A stretch of 47,708 nt of DNA from an uncultured Acetatifactor sp. (GTDB lineage Bacteria; Bacillota; Clostridia; Lachnospirales; Lachnospiraceae): positions 1 through 47,708 of the forward strand of contig CANQWM010000019.1 in assembly GCA_947627535.1 (NCBI GenBank), read 5' to 3'. The notes below the pieces were generated by a model, which had not been told where the DNA came from, did no database searches, and was given only the letters and a program-made list of their open reading frames with translations. The position numbers and the translations under genes were made by a program. Shown here one piece after another: positions 15,046-24,743 of this stretch. Within the stretch, counting starts at the first letter, position 1, and each line of letters starts with the position of its first letter.

Positions 15046-16563
15046 TTACTGATTGTACTTGGCTTCAAAGGCGTCTACCGTTGCCTGATATTTCGCGATG
15101 TCATCGTCGGAAAGGATATCGTATCCGTTAGGCCCGAAATAAGCGATCATCGCTTCCGCGTGGTAATAGTTTGCCTGCTCGGTGGCTTCCTCCACATAGT
15201 CCGCCGCCTTGGCTTTTCCCGCGTCGACCAGATCATGAATGCCGATCTTGTTGAAATACTGGTCACAGAAGTTCCAGTAGCCCGCGATATTGCACCAGCC
15301 ATAGCAAACAGGGCGGGTCACGCTTGCAAAGAAGTCATCCCAGTACCGCTTGTTCTCTTCATAGTGATAGAAAAGCTGCTTATAACGGTTCCAGACTTCC
15401 TTGTCCATCGTGGTGGGCATGGGCATTCCGGCGTTCTTCAGAGGTACATTGCTGGCGTTTACGATGCTCTCGTCCTCATAGATGTCAAGCCTTGCCTTCC
15501 AGCCGTCAAGGCCGAAGGTCATGAACTTCAGCAGAAGATACGCTTCGTAGGGATGCTCACAGGAGGTTGAGACGCCCGCCATGAACATCTGGCCGATCAC
15601 GTTGTGCTCCCTCTCGTCCACTACATTGGGCGTAACGTAGGGAACAATGTCAAGACCCCACTGATCCTGATAGCCTTCCACGCCCCAGATATTCATAAAG
15701 GTCCAGAAGCCCTCCGAGAACACTGCCACATGGCCGGTGGTTCCGAAATAACCCTCCCAGTCGCCGGTCCAGTCTTCCATCTCCTGGGTCTCGGTCTGGG
15801 GAGCAACGTATCCGTTCAGCTTCAGGTCCGAGAACTCCTGCTCGCCCTTTGCCCAGTAGGAGAGATCAAAATCTTCGCCGTTGAATCCGAACTCACCTTT
15901 GATCTGACGTTCCTCGGGGGAGCATGCCGCAATACCGTACAGAGAATCCAGCCGGTTGTAATAACCCAGGCCGAAGTATTTCATTTCGCCTGCGGCGCCT
16001 TCTCTGGTGGCATCCTTGATCAGCTGGATCATCTCGTCCCAGGTCCAGTCGGTCCGGGGCATCTCAAGGTTTAAGGCCTTGATCACGTTTCTGTCGATAA
16101 AGATCGCGCTGGGCGCGTAGTTCGTGGGAACCGCATACCTTTTGTCGGTGTCAAAACAGCCGAGACCGTACTCGTTGATGGTAGGCAGCAGATTCTGGGT
16201 CTCCGGGTCCGCGTCGTAGTATTCGGAAATGTCCGCCCAATACTGGTTTGCCAGAGCAGTGTCAATGTCCGTGCCGGCAAAGACATCCGGGAAGTTGCCC
16301 GCGCTGGCCGCCGCGGAAAGGTCCTGGCTCATATCGTCGATCAGACGGCATTCCACATGGATATTGGGGTACATATCCGTGAATTTTTCCGCCATGAGCT
16401 CCATGGTCTTCTCATCCTCGAAATGCCAGTAGGTGAGGGTGATCTCATCCGTGGTAACGCCGTTTTCGTCCACATTGCCCGATCCGCCGCTTCCGCCGCC
16501 GCAGGCAGCCAGCGGGAGTGTCATGGTCAGCGCCAGAAGAGCGCTTAGAATTTTCTTTTTCAT
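15046..16563 (-). CDS. Sugar ABC transporter solute-binding lipoprotein
   Basis: This 505-residue family 1 extracellular sugar-binding protein carries a lipobox (LPLAAC, C21). The N-terminal motif LTYWHFEDEKTMELM and the later DVFAGTDIDTALANQ are typical of the family. It follows its two permease genes (16625-18614) in the same direction. GGAGGAAA precedes the ATG at 16563, and the 61-base gap from the permease contains a compact GC palindrome (16588-16603). It probably captures arabino-oligosaccharides for the paired permeases. Confidence 0.9.
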   Translation of the reverse strand: MKKKILSALLALTMTLPLAACGGGSGGSGNVDENGVTTDEITLTYWHFEDEKTMELMAEKFTDMYPNIHVECRLIDDMSQDLSAAASAGNFPDVFAGTDIDTALANQYWADISEYYDADPETQNLLPTINEYGLGCFDTDKRYAVPTNYAPSAIFIDRNVIKALNLEMPRTDWTWDEMIQLIKDATREGAAGEMKYFGLGYYNRLDSLYGIAACSPEERQIKGEFGFNGEDFDLSYWAKGEQEFSDLKLNGYVAPQTETQEMEDWTGDWEGYFGTTGHVAVFSEGFWTFMNIWGVEGYQDQWGLDIVPYVTPNVVDEREHNVIGQMFMAGVSTSCEHPYEAYLLLKFMTFGLDGWKARLDIYEDESIVNASNVPLKNAGMPMPTTMDKEVWNRYKQLFYHYEENKRYWDDFFASVTRPVCYGWCNIAGYWNFCDQYFNKIGIHDLVDAGKAKAADYVEEATEQANYYHAEAMIAYFGPNGYDILSDDDIAKYQATVDAFEAKYNQ

Positions 16564-16624
16564 AGTTTTCCTCCTTTTTATCTCTGAGCCGGCGCCCGCC
16601 GGCAAAGATTCGGTTTTACGCCTT

Positions 16625-17635
16625 TTATTCGCCAGTGATACCGGTCCTGTCGATACTCTCCACAAAGTGCTTCTGCAGGAAGAAGTACATGATCATCAGC
16701 GGCAGAACGCTGAGCATTGTGGCCGCCAGCCGTATGGTCTCGTTCAGGTCCGTCGCCATGTCCCCGGTGGCCGTTCGGGTTTCGGTATAATTTGTGGTAA
16801 AGTTCTTCAGCTGGATCACCAGATTCGTCCATTCGCTGTGGGTCGTGAGTCCTCTTACATACAGCTCCGTCAGGTAAGATTCATTCCAGTACCACACGAA
16901 CGAGAACAAAAACACCGTCAGGATAGCGGGCGCGGCCGAGGGAACGGCAATGCGCACAAACGATTTGAAATATCCCGCGCCGTCGATCTTCGCCGCCTCT
17001 ATCAGCACCTTCGGCACCTGCTTAAAGAACTGATAGAAGATCAGGATAAAGATGGGCGAATTCAGTCCGTTTCCGAACAGGGCGGGCAGGATAAAGGCCC
17101 AGATGGTTCCCAGTATCTTGATCTTGTTGTACAGCACATAGGTTGGGATCATGGTCACCTGGCTGGGCAGGATGTAGGAAAAGATCAAAAGCCCCATCAG
17201 GATATTCTTCCCCTTAAACTGAAAGCTTGCAAAGCCGTAACCGATCAGCATACATACAGCCACATTGCAGAGAGTGGGCAGCCCCGCGATCAGGATTCCT
17301 TTCCCCAGAGACGCCCAGAAGTCCATGCTTCTTGCCGCGTCAATGTAATTGTTTACAAAGAGGGTGCTTGGAATCCACTTGATAGAGGTATCCAGCAGAT
17401 CCTCCCGGTTCATAAAGCTGGTGCTGACCATATAAAGGATCGGGTAAAGATAAATAAATCCAATACAGATCAGCAGTCCGTATACGATGATCTGCTTGCC
17501 GGCGCCTTCCTTTTCCTTTGTGCCGAACACAAAGCGGTGCAGCTTTTCTCTGGTAAAATGCTTAGCGATAATCTCCTTCGCCGTCATAGGTTTTGTAGTT
17601 GCGCTTTTTGCGCGCGTGCTCGAGCTTTTTGACAT
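16625..17635 (-). CDS. Sugar ABC transporter permease, MalG type
   Basis: This 336-residue protein has about six membrane helices. The EAA motif region (EAAKIDGAGYFKSFVRIAVP) contacts the ATPase. It pairs with the upstream MalF-type gene, whose last 74 bases it overlaps. I keep the early start because AGGAGG lies about ten bases before the ATG at 17635; a later ATG at 17587 lacks one. The basic N-terminus (about 1-45) precedes the first helix. No ATPase gene is adjacent, as is usual when a shared MsmK-type ATPase energises several sugar importers. Confidence 0.9.
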   Translation of the reverse strand: MSKSSSTRAKSATTKPMTAKEIIAKHFTREKLHRFVFGTKEKEGAGKQIIVYGLLICIGFIYLYPILYMVSTSFMNREDLLDTSIKWIPSTLFVNNYIDAARSMDFWASLGKGILIAGLPTLCNVAVCMLIGYGFASFQFKGKNILMGLLIFSYILPSQVTMIPTYVLYNKIKILGTIWAFILPALFGNGLNSPIFILIFYQFFKQVPKVLIEAAKIDGAGYFKSFVRIAVPSAAPAILTVFLFSFVWYWNESYLTELYVRGLTTHSEWTNLVIQLKNFTTNYTETRTATGDMATDLNETIRLAATMLSVLPLMIMYFFLQKHFVESIDRTGITGE

Positions 17636-18614
17636 TTCGGATTCCCCTCCTTTCTATCTTTTTCGCCTGTCTTGCTTCTTTCTTCATCTGGCGCTTTCTG
17701 CGCTTCACCTGTCTGTCGTAGATATCCTTCTTAGATCCCAAAAGCAGGAAGAAGAGCAGGACCACCAGCGTTACCACCAGCGAATACATCCACGCCATGG
17801 CGGATGCATAGCCGTAACCCTTCTCCTTTGTCCCGGAGAACATTGCCGACTGGATCATTGTGATCAGAGAGTTCTGTTCGTTTCCGGAGAGGAAGATCAC
17901 GGAATACACCGCGTTCAGCAGGATCATGGGCTTTATGGTGGGAAGCGTAATCTTCCAGAAGCATTCCCATTTGGAGCCGCCGTCGATCTTCGCCGCCTCA
18001 TAAAGGGAAGGATCGATCTTTTGCAGCGCCGACAGGAAGATCAGGATCTGTACGCCGGAATACCAGAGGATCATGATCATGCTGGAGAAGAGATCCCCGA
18101 TGTTGTTCGCCAGGCTGGTGGGCAGGAAAGAGTCCAGCGCCGCCACAATAGACTGTACGTTCATGGCCGGGATCGTCGCCGCGCCTTCGTCTACCAGCAT
18201 GTTCATCACCGGTCCGCTGACGATGATTACCGGCAGAAAGAACACCAGCCGGAAGAAGCCCTTCAGCCGGATCTTTCCGTTTAACATCATGGCGATCAGC
18301 AGCGCGAACACCACGATGATCGGCACCTCCAGGATCGTCTGCCAGAGATAGGTCACGATCTGCTGGGGAAATTCCGGATTCTCCAGCCAGATCTGGGTAA
18401 AGTTGCCCGTGCCTACATAAATGAATTTGGTCTGCAGGGGCGTGATCCTGATGTTGAACCACATGTAGTAAAAGGACTGGGCCAGCGGATAGATCATAAA
18501 CGCCAGTACGCCTATCAGCCAGGGAAGAATAAAGACATATCCTACTCGGGCTTCCTTTTTTTCAAGCTTTCCAAGCTTTACCTTGGGGTTTTTGGTTTTC
18601 TTTTCTCTGCTCAT
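17562..18614 (-). CDS. Sugar ABC transporter permease, MalF type
   Basis: This 350-residue protein has about six membrane helices and the EAA loop YEAAKIDGGSKWECFWKITLP. After the last helix it carries an unusually long, very basic tail of about 50 residues (many KK, RK and RR). The 3' end of this tail region overlaps the next permease gene. The start codon directly follows the stop of the DUF5696-type gene (TAA then ATG), with AAGGTGG as ribosome site, so the two are translationally coupled. It forms the membrane channel with the MalG-type partner. Confidence 0.9.
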   Translation of the reverse strand: MSREKKTKNPKVKLGKLEKKEARVGYVFILPWLIGVLAFMIYPLAQSFYYMWFNIRITPLQTKFIYVGTGNFTQIWLENPEFPQQIVTYLWQTILEVPIIVVFALLIAMMLNGKIRLKGFFRLVFFLPVIIVSGPVMNMLVDEGAATIPAMNVQSIVAALDSFLPTSLANNIGDLFSSMIMILWYSGVQILIFLSALQKIDPSLYEAAKIDGGSKWECFWKITLPTIKPMILLNAVYSVIFLSGNEQNSLITMIQSAMFSGTKEKGYGYASAMAWMYSLVVTLVVLLFFLLLGSKKDIYDRQVKRRKRQMKKEARQAKKIERRGIRNVKKLEHARKKRNYKTYDGEGDYR

Positions 18615-20822
18615 TTACTCAACCACCTTATAGGACATTCCTTCGAGGGTGTAACCGTCCGCAGTCTGCTGGGAAGTGCTGTAGTTGATGTAGACCGTCA
18701 CACCGTTGTCATAGGTTACGACCGTGATACCATTGCCTCTGATCTCGTGCCCCGCGATGAAGGCCCCCGCCACTTTATCGTTCAGCTCCTTCAGCTGTGT
18801 CGTATATTCCACAATGGTATCGCGGTATACGCTGTACTCGGAGCTGTAAACATCGTTGGAGTTCGTATAGATCAGGTCGGCGGAGCTTTCCTTTGTGAGA
18901 TAGAAGGAAGGGTATGTGCCCGTTTCCACCATCTTCAGGAAAAATTCCTGCTTGTTGGCCTCAAAGTTTACATATTCCGAATACATTGGTATCACGCCCT
19001 TTAACACCATAGAGAGGAAGGGAACGCTCTCATCCTCGTAAATGTAGCTGGATGTGTAAAGCGGCATATCAAGGAAGGCATCCGTATATTTCCAGAGATA
19101 TGCAAAGGGCGCCTCCAGGACAAACTCCGCAGAACCGTCCAGACTGCCGAACATCTGATCGTAGCTGTCCGCACAGTTGAATCTGGTGTAGTTGGTGCCG
19201 CTGTAATTGTAGGTAAACAGGCTGTCGGAAACGCCGCTTACCGCCAGCGCCGTCACGCCTTCTTTGGCGGCATTGTTGACGAATTTGGTAAACAGTTCGT
19301 CACTTCTGGCCGGCGTCAGGTAATTGAACTCCTCATACACATCCTTATAGGTTTCTTCCACATATTTTCTCTTGTTGACCTGCTTGATTACATTAAAGGT
19401 AGCGTTGTTCTCGTCGGGATTGATCCGGAGCGCGTCCTCATACAGATAGAAGCTGATTCCCTCCTCCTCTGCGTCCTTGATCAGCTTTGTCAGCTTCTTT
19501 GTTCCCCCGATCTTTCCGTCCGCCTTGTACGAGGTCACCGGCAGATTATAGATCCCTCCCTTCTGCCAGCCCTTGTATACACTGAACAGATCCGTCACGC
19601 CGGCTTCCTTCAGATCGGAATAGATATCCTGAATGTCCTCCACGGTAGTCATCACCACCGCGTTGGTCCCTATTACCCAGGACTCCCTGTCACTTCCCAG
19701 AAAATCCACGCGGGTGCGGTAGGTGTCTTCCTTTTTGACAAGACTTCCGTTTTCCATCAGGTAATTCCTGTAGGCAGCCGCCATTCCGCTGTAATTTGCC
19801 TCCCCGCCGGAGAGGAACAGGTAACGGATCTGCAGATCCGAATGGCTTCTGTCCGACTCTACCGTATCGAAGGATCCCACCGTCGTATTGTTGCTGGTAG
19901 GCTGTTTATAAAGCTTTCTCTCGATAAACCTCGCATAGATCCGGTTATAGTCAATGTTCGCACCGTTTGGCAGCGCCTCTATGGTCGCTCTCTCCGCACC
20001 GTTTTCCACCACCGCAAGATAGGCGATCTCGTCATCCGTGTATGCCATGCCGAAGATAGGCGCCAGAACGTTGTTTGCACTGTTGACCATCTTATACTCA
20101 TCCCAGAAGAGCGTGGTCACCGTATTGTCAATAAATCCCGCGTCCGAGCCGTAGATCATGCTGGAATAGCCGGTCTTAAAGCGGCCCTCCTTGTCATTTA
20201 AGTAGATCAGAGCGCCGTTGCCGTCCGGGATCAGCATGTAGCCTTCCTTATCATCCTTGTAGCAGGCGCCCATATAGGGGTAGATGGCGATGGTGCCGAT
20301 ATAATAGGTGTCGTCATCCTCCCGGATGGATTCGTCCGGCACTCGTGCGATCACGCCGTTTTCGGTAAGCTCCACCTCCAGCCGCATACCAAGCTTGTAT
20401 TGGTTCCAGTAGACATCCGCCGCAAACCCGTTATCCGTATAGGTGACGGTCTTTGTAACGTCGTCGTTGATCAGATCCGCCTGCATGGTATCGTTGGTGC
20501 CGTAGATCAGCTGGAGCAGCAGGCCGGAACGCATCTGGCCAAGCCAGAGCTCGTTGTTTTTTCCGTCATCGTAGGACACCGCGGACTCCATATACTTTCC
20601 GGTCGCCTTATCCTGTACGATGATGGAGAGGTATTCCTCATTCATATACAGCGCATAACGGCTGTTTTCCGCGATCAGACTGTGTCCGTTGAGCTGCTGC
20701 TCCGCATGCGCCGTAAGGGGAACGGAGAACACGCCGGGCATTGTCAGCAGGCATACCAGCGCAAGCAGCAGCGCAATTTTCTTTTTTAAGGCTCCGTTTT
20801 GCTTTTCCCTTTTAGTTGCCAA
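18615..20822 (-). CDS. Exported DUF5696-type protein, TTG start
   Basis: This 735-residue protein has a signal peptide (basic start, then ALLLALVCLLTMPGVFSV, cleavage near AHA-EQ) and a long soluble part resembling DUF5696 proteins that sit beside sugar importers in Clostridia. The middle region includes features of a TIM-barrel-like fold (for example DLFSVYKGWQKGG and KADGKIGG), but I see no certain catalytic pair. No ATG is available before the signal peptide. I choose TTG at 20822 because GAGAGGTGG lies about nine bases upstream; this start overlaps the previous gene's end by 11 bases. Its position between two permease pairs suggests a cell-surface role in glycan handling. The function is not established. 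Confidence 0.8.
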   Translation of the reverse strand: MATKREKQNGALKKKIALLLALVCLLTMPGVFSVPLTAHAEQQLNGHSLIAENSRYALYMNEEYLSIIVQDKATGKYMESAVSYDDGKNNELWLGQMRSGLLLQLIYGTNDTMQADLINDDVTKTVTYTDNGFAADVYWNQYKLGMRLEVELTENGVIARVPDESIREDDDTYYIGTIAIYPYMGACYKDDKEGYMLIPDGNGALIYLNDKEGRFKTGYSSMIYGSDAGFIDNTVTTLFWDEYKMVNSANNVLAPIFGMAYTDDEIAYLAVVENGAERATIEALPNGANIDYNRIYARFIERKLYKQPTSNNTTVGSFDTVESDRSHSDLQIRYLFLSGGEANYSGMAAAYRNYLMENGSLVKKEDTYRTRVDFLGSDRESWVIGTNAVVMTTVEDIQDIYSDLKEAGVTDLFSVYKGWQKGGIYNLPVTSYKADGKIGGTKKLTKLIKDAEEEGISFYLYEDALRINPDENNATFNVIKQVNKRKYVEETYKDVYEEFNYLTPARSDELFTKFVNNAAKEGVTALAVSGVSDSLFTYNYSGTNYTRFNCADSYDQMFGSLDGSAEFVLEAPFAYLWKYTDAFLDMPLYTSSYIYEDESVPFLSMVLKGVIPMYSEYVNFEANKQEFFLKMVETGTYPSFYLTKESSADLIYTNSNDVYSSEYSVYRDTIVEYTTQLKELNDKVAGAFIAGHEIRGNGITVVTYDNGVTVYINYSTSQQTADGYTLEGMSYKVVE

Positions 20823-22872
20823 GCTTATACACCACCTCTCCGAAGATCGAGCGAATAAAGTCAAATACCTGCGACCACAGCACATAAATGATGAACGCCA
20901 GCAGCAGTGCGATGAGAATGGTAAACGCCGTCAGACATATGATCTTCACCGTCTCCTTGATCGTGTAGTTGTTGATCTCCCTGATGGAGATAAATACCAG
21001 GACCGCGATCCAGACCACCATGAACAGTCGCGCAAATTCCACAAAGAACACTTCGTTGTTCGTCACCACATGGGAGAGAACGAAGATCACCGGCGTGATC
21101 ACGATGTACGGCGACAGGCTGTATACAAAGGAGCAGTAAATATGCTTCAGCTTTCCTTCGCCATCGTTTATGGTGCAGATCAGGTAATTGCACCCTGTCA
21201 CAAGCAGCAGGGCGATCACAACCAGACCGATATCCGATACCAGATCGTAGACTCCTTCTCTCACCGTTTTCAGCAAGAATCCGCAGAAATACTTGTTGAT
21301 AATGGTAAAGAGAATGATGATGGCCACCATCAGGTTGGCACTGGCCACGGAAACCCTTTCCTGCCGTTTGATGCCATAACAGCCATCCAAAGGATGTCTC
21401 ATAAAGTAGAACATGTAGCGCAGCTGCCTGATCAGCCTGACGTTTCCGATCCTTGAAAGCACCGCCCGCACCGGCTTCAGGATTCCTTTTTTCTTATCCA
21501 GGAGCTTTATCACCTTATAAAGGAGAAAGGCGCCAAGGAGGATCAGTATCACCGTCACCAGGTTCCGTTTCAGCCAGTTGTTCCGGATTTCCCAGAATGC
21601 ATCCGAATATCCCTCGTAATCCTTTGCAAGCTTGGCGTACACGATGGCGTTTTCATAATCCTCCTCCTGGATCAGAGCCCTTCCCATCGCCATGTTTGCA
21701 TAGTCGAACAGGTTGTTCATCTTAAGGACTTCCGTAAGCGGTTCCTTGCTCTCCGTGTAGCGGCCCTTTGAGAACAGGTACAGGGCCTGGTGGAGCAGTC
21801 CGGTAAACTCGGTGGGCTCATAGATCTGAATCCATGCATTGTCGGAATCCAGCACATAGATCCTGTCTTCCTCATCCACCTGAATGGCTTCCAGCTTTGT
21901 AGACAGGCCGATTCTCTGCTGGCCGTCGTCACTTCCGCCGAACACAAAGAGCAGCTCGCCCTCGTTGGTATATTCATAGATATAACCCTGTGACGAGGCC
22001 ACGAACACATTGTCGTGATTGCCTACCGCTACCGCCGCCGGGGTGTCTTCGTAAGCATCCGCAGCGCCTGCGATCATATCGGTTCCCGCAATGTTCAGTC
22101 TCTTCAGGGTCCGTTCCTCTTCGCCTCTGGTCACGGTGTAGATCAGGCCCTTTTCGTCGATGGCCATATTGTCCGGCGTGGCTGGGATATTGGCTTGGGA
22201 TTTCGCCCTCTGGGCGTCGGTCTGGATCGCTCTCCAGACGATGTTCCAAAGGGAAGGGTTCGTCGCGTTCGTCCCGAAATATCCGAGGAAGGTTCCGTTT
22301 TCCACAGGGCTGATCTGTACAATGCCGTTGGTGTTGGACTCACAGATAATGTACATGGTCCCTGCCTCGTTCACCACGATCTTTAACGGCAGGAAATCCT
22401 GGGTGCTGCCGTACAGAGGGTGATCCGGTTTCCCGTAGCTTCGGATCAGTTCCCCTTCCTGATCGAAGAGGAAAATGCTTCTTGCGTCTCTGTCCGCCAC
22501 GTAACAGGTTCCGTCTTCTGTCACATACAGTCCCCGGGGACTGACCAGGGTTCCTTCCCCGAAGGTCCTGACAAGATTGCCCCCCCTGTCGGATACCACT
22601 ACCCGGGCGTTTCCGCTGTCCAGAATGTAGATCAGCCCATCGTCCGTCAGCATAAAATCCGTCGGTCCCGACAGCGCTTCTTCGCCCACCTTGGTGATAA
22701 TGGCGTAAGGCAGATAGGCGGTCTGGGTCTCCGTCACATAGCCGTATCCGTCCACGGTGTAAGTACGGTAAGGGGAATCCGCCGCCGTATCATACGCCGG
22801 TATCACGGCCATTCCTGCCGCAAGGAGGACTGCTGCCAATGATAATAAAAGTTTTTTCGATACCCTTTTCAT
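20812..22872 (-). CDS. Exported NHL-repeat protein with a YIP1-like membrane domain
   Basis: This 686-residue protein has a signal peptide (about 1-31) and an extracellular six-bladed NHL-type propeller (about 45-350) with blades such as GPTDFMLTDDGLIYILD and SPRGLYVTEDGTCYVAD. TPR-like helices (about 360-425) and a membrane helix (about 435-455) follow. A C-terminal five-helix YIP1-like domain (about 500-680) starts with PLDGCYGIKRQERVSV. I start at the ATG at 22872 after AGAGGAAA; the codon before it is TTG. It lies between a permease pair and the DUF5696-type gene in one run. It may couple surface sugar capture to transporter assembly; this is inference. Confidence 0.82.
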   Translation of the reverse strand: MKRVSKKLLLSLAAVLLAAGMAVIPAYDTAADSPYRTYTVDGYGYVTETQTAYLPYAIITKVGEEALSGPTDFMLTDDGLIYILDSGNARVVVSDRGGNLVRTFGEGTLVSPRGLYVTEDGTCYVADRDARSIFLFDQEGELIRSYGKPDHPLYGSTQDFLPLKIVVNEAGTMYIICESNTNGIVQISPVENGTFLGYFGTNATNPSLWNIVWRAIQTDAQRAKSQANIPATPDNMAIDEKGLIYTVTRGEEERTLKRLNIAGTDMIAGAADAYEDTPAAVAVGNHDNVFVASSQGYIYEYTNEGELLFVFGGSDDGQQRIGLSTKLEAIQVDEEDRIYVLDSDNAWIQIYEPTEFTGLLHQALYLFSKGRYTESKEPLTEVLKMNNLFDYANMAMGRALIQEEDYENAIVYAKLAKDYEGYSDAFWEIRNNWLKRNLVTVILILLGAFLLYKVIKLLDKKKGILKPVRAVLSRIGNVRLIRQLRYMFYFMRHPLDGCYGIKRQERVSVASANLMVAIIILFTIINKYFCGFLLKTVREGVYDLVSDIGLVVIALLLVTGCNYLICTINDGEGKLKHIYCSFVYSLSPYIVITPVIFVLSHVVTNNEVFFVEFARLFMVVWIAVLVFISIREINNYTIKETVKIICLTAFTILIALLLAFIIYVLWSQVFDFIRSIFGEVVYKLGN

Positions 22873-22893
22873 CAATTTCCTCTCTTCCCCGCT

Positions 22894-23769
22894 TTACTTG
22901 ATACCGGAATGCGCCATCGTGTTCATCACGTTCTTCTGAAGGATACAGAAAAGCACCAGGTTCGGCACAAACATGATCAGGGATGCCGCCGCCGACATAC
23001 CCTGACCGGCTACCGTGTTGGTGGTGGTGGCGCTGGTCAGCGTATTCATATAAAATGCAAGCGTCTTCAGTCCATCGTCATTCACATAATAGTTGGATGC
23101 CTCCATGTTGGTCCATACCTGCTGAAAGACCAGGATCGCCGCCGTGGCAATGGCCGGCTTGATCAGCGGGAGGATCACCTTCATATAAATATGGATCTCC
23201 TTCGCCCCGTCCATGTAAGCCGCCTCTATCAGGGAGTCCGGCACCTGATCCACAAACTGCTTTACCAGGAAAAGCGCTACGGGCAGAGGGATCAGCGGAA
23301 GAATCTGCGCCCAGTAGGTATTTGTCATGCCGAGGACGTTCACCACCAGATAGCGGGGGATCATCACCGCCACCGGCACGAACATCAGCGCCAGCTGGTT
23401 AATCTGCATCATCGCGTTCCGCCCCTTGTACTTCAGCTTTGACAGAGAGTACGCCGCCGCCGTGGAAAAAATCAGGGAAGAAAACACCACCGCCACCGTG
23501 ATCATCAGGCTGTTGAACACGTACTTGGAAAGAGGGATGCCGGCCGACCGGGACGCCTTAAACAGGTTCCGGAAATTGTCCAGCGTGGGGTGCGTGGTAA
23601 TAAACTTCGGCGGGAACGCAAACAGCTCCTGCATGGGTTTAAACGCGTGGAACACAATAAACACAATGGGAAGTCCGGTCAGGATCACCAGCGGAAGCAC
23701 TGCCAGCATGATCTTGATCTGGCCCTTTTCAAATTTGTTGGGATTGATCTTATGCCCTTTATATGCCAT
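22894..23769 (-). CDS. Sugar ABC transporter permease, MalG type (second pair)
   Basis: This 291-residue protein has six predicted membrane helices and the EAA motif EAAYMDGAKEIHIYMKVILP. GGAGGAGG precedes the start. It follows its MalF-type partner by 12 bases and is followed 21 bases later by the NHL/YIP1 gene. It is part of the importer served by the 997-residue binding protein upstream. Confidence 0.92.
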   Translation of the reverse strand: MAYKGHKINPNKFEKGQIKIMLAVLPLVILTGLPIVFIVFHAFKPMQELFAFPPKFITTHPTLDNFRNLFKASRSAGIPLSKYVFNSLMITVAVVFSSLIFSTAAAYSLSKLKYKGRNAMMQINQLALMFVPVAVMIPRYLVVNVLGMTNTYWAQILPLIPLPVALFLVKQFVDQVPDSLIEAAYMDGAKEIHIYMKVILPLIKPAIATAAILVFQQVWTNMEASNYYVNDDGLKTLAFYMNTLTSATTTNTVAGQGMSAAASLIMFVPNLVLFCILQKNVMNTMAHSGIK

Positions 23770-23781
23770 GTTTCCTCCTCC

Positions 23782-24687
23782 TTACTCCTCACCGAACAGT
23801 CTTTTTGAAATCGTGGAGAATATCTGTACGATCAAAAGAAGCACCACCGACACGGCAGCCGCGTAACCCATCTCGTACCGGATAAAGCCATAGTCCTCGA
23901 TGTGGTTTACGATCAGCTGGGCCGCATAGCCCGGCGTGGGGTTGCCTGCCAGCAGGGACGCGATCTGTCCGTTCTGGAAAGCGCCCACGATCTGCATAAC
24001 CGCCGCGAACAGCATCTGGGGCCGCATGCTGGGGATCGTCACATAAAGCATTTCCTGAAACCTGTTCTTCACGCCGTCGATCGCCGCCGCCTCGTAAAGA
24101 GACTCATCTGTGTTCAAAATACCGGCCAGGATTGCAAGGAATCCAACGCCCATGCTGCTCCAGAGTCCGATGAGGATGACGATGGGCAGAAGATAGTCGG
24201 TGTTTACAAGCCATATAATAGGTTCGTTGATCACACCAATATCCATCAGCCAGCTGTTCAGATACCCCGTCTGGTCCCCTGTAAAAATGATCTTCCAAAG
24301 CACCGTCATGGCGATACCGGTGGTCATGCTGGGGGAGTAGAGGATCAGCGCGAATATCGTCCTCGGCACCTTCGGCAGGTTTGCCAGAGCCCACGCCAGC
24401 AGAAACGCCAGCACATAACCGCCTACACCCACGATCAACGCATATTTAACCGTATTCGGCAGGACATACTGCATAAATGTCTCATCCGCCGTAATCAGGA
24501 TAATGTAGTTTAAAAAGCCTACCGCCTTTGGAGACTGAATGGCGTTAAAGTTTGTAAAGGAAAGCACCACCGCCAGCAACACCGGCGTCAGTATGAAGAT
24601 GATAAACAACAGCGCATAGGGGAGTACGAAAAGATATCCGGCCTTATTGGAGCGCTCCCTTCTGCCGATTTTGTTCTTTGTAATCAT
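23782..24687 (-). CDS. Sugar ABC transporter permease, MalF type (second pair)
   Basis: This protein of about 301 residues has six predicted membrane helices and the EAA loop [22 protein letters not shown]. The ATG at 24687 follows AGAGGTGG; a GTG two codons earlier (24693) is possible but lies inside the ribosome site. It sits between the large binding-protein gene and its MalG-type partner and forms half of the importer channel. Confidence 0.9.
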   Translation of the reverse strand: MITKNKIGRRERSNKAGYLFVLPYALLFIIFILTPVLLAVVLSFTNFNAIQSPKAVGFLNYIILITADETFMQYVLPNTVKYALIVGVGGYVLAFLLAWALANLPKVPRTIFALILYSPSMTTGIAMTVLWKIIFTGDQTGYLNSWLMDIGVINEPIIWLVNTDYLLPIVILIGLWSSMGVGFLAILAGILNTDESLYEAAAIDGVKNRFQEMLYVTIPSMRPQMLFAAVMQIVGAFQNGQIASLLAGNPTPGYAAQLIVNHIEDYGFIRYEMGYAAAVSVVLLLIVQIFSTISKRLFGEE

Positions 24688-24743
24688 GGCCACCTCTCAT
24701 TTCTTCTGCTTACCGCAGTCTTTACCGCTGCCGCCGTAACCGG

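Noticed and set aside
13445..15052. A 535-codon plus-strand frame opposite the LamG-like lipoprotein gene
   Set aside because: The minus-strand gene has lipobox, ribosome site and recognisable fold; the plus frame has none of these.
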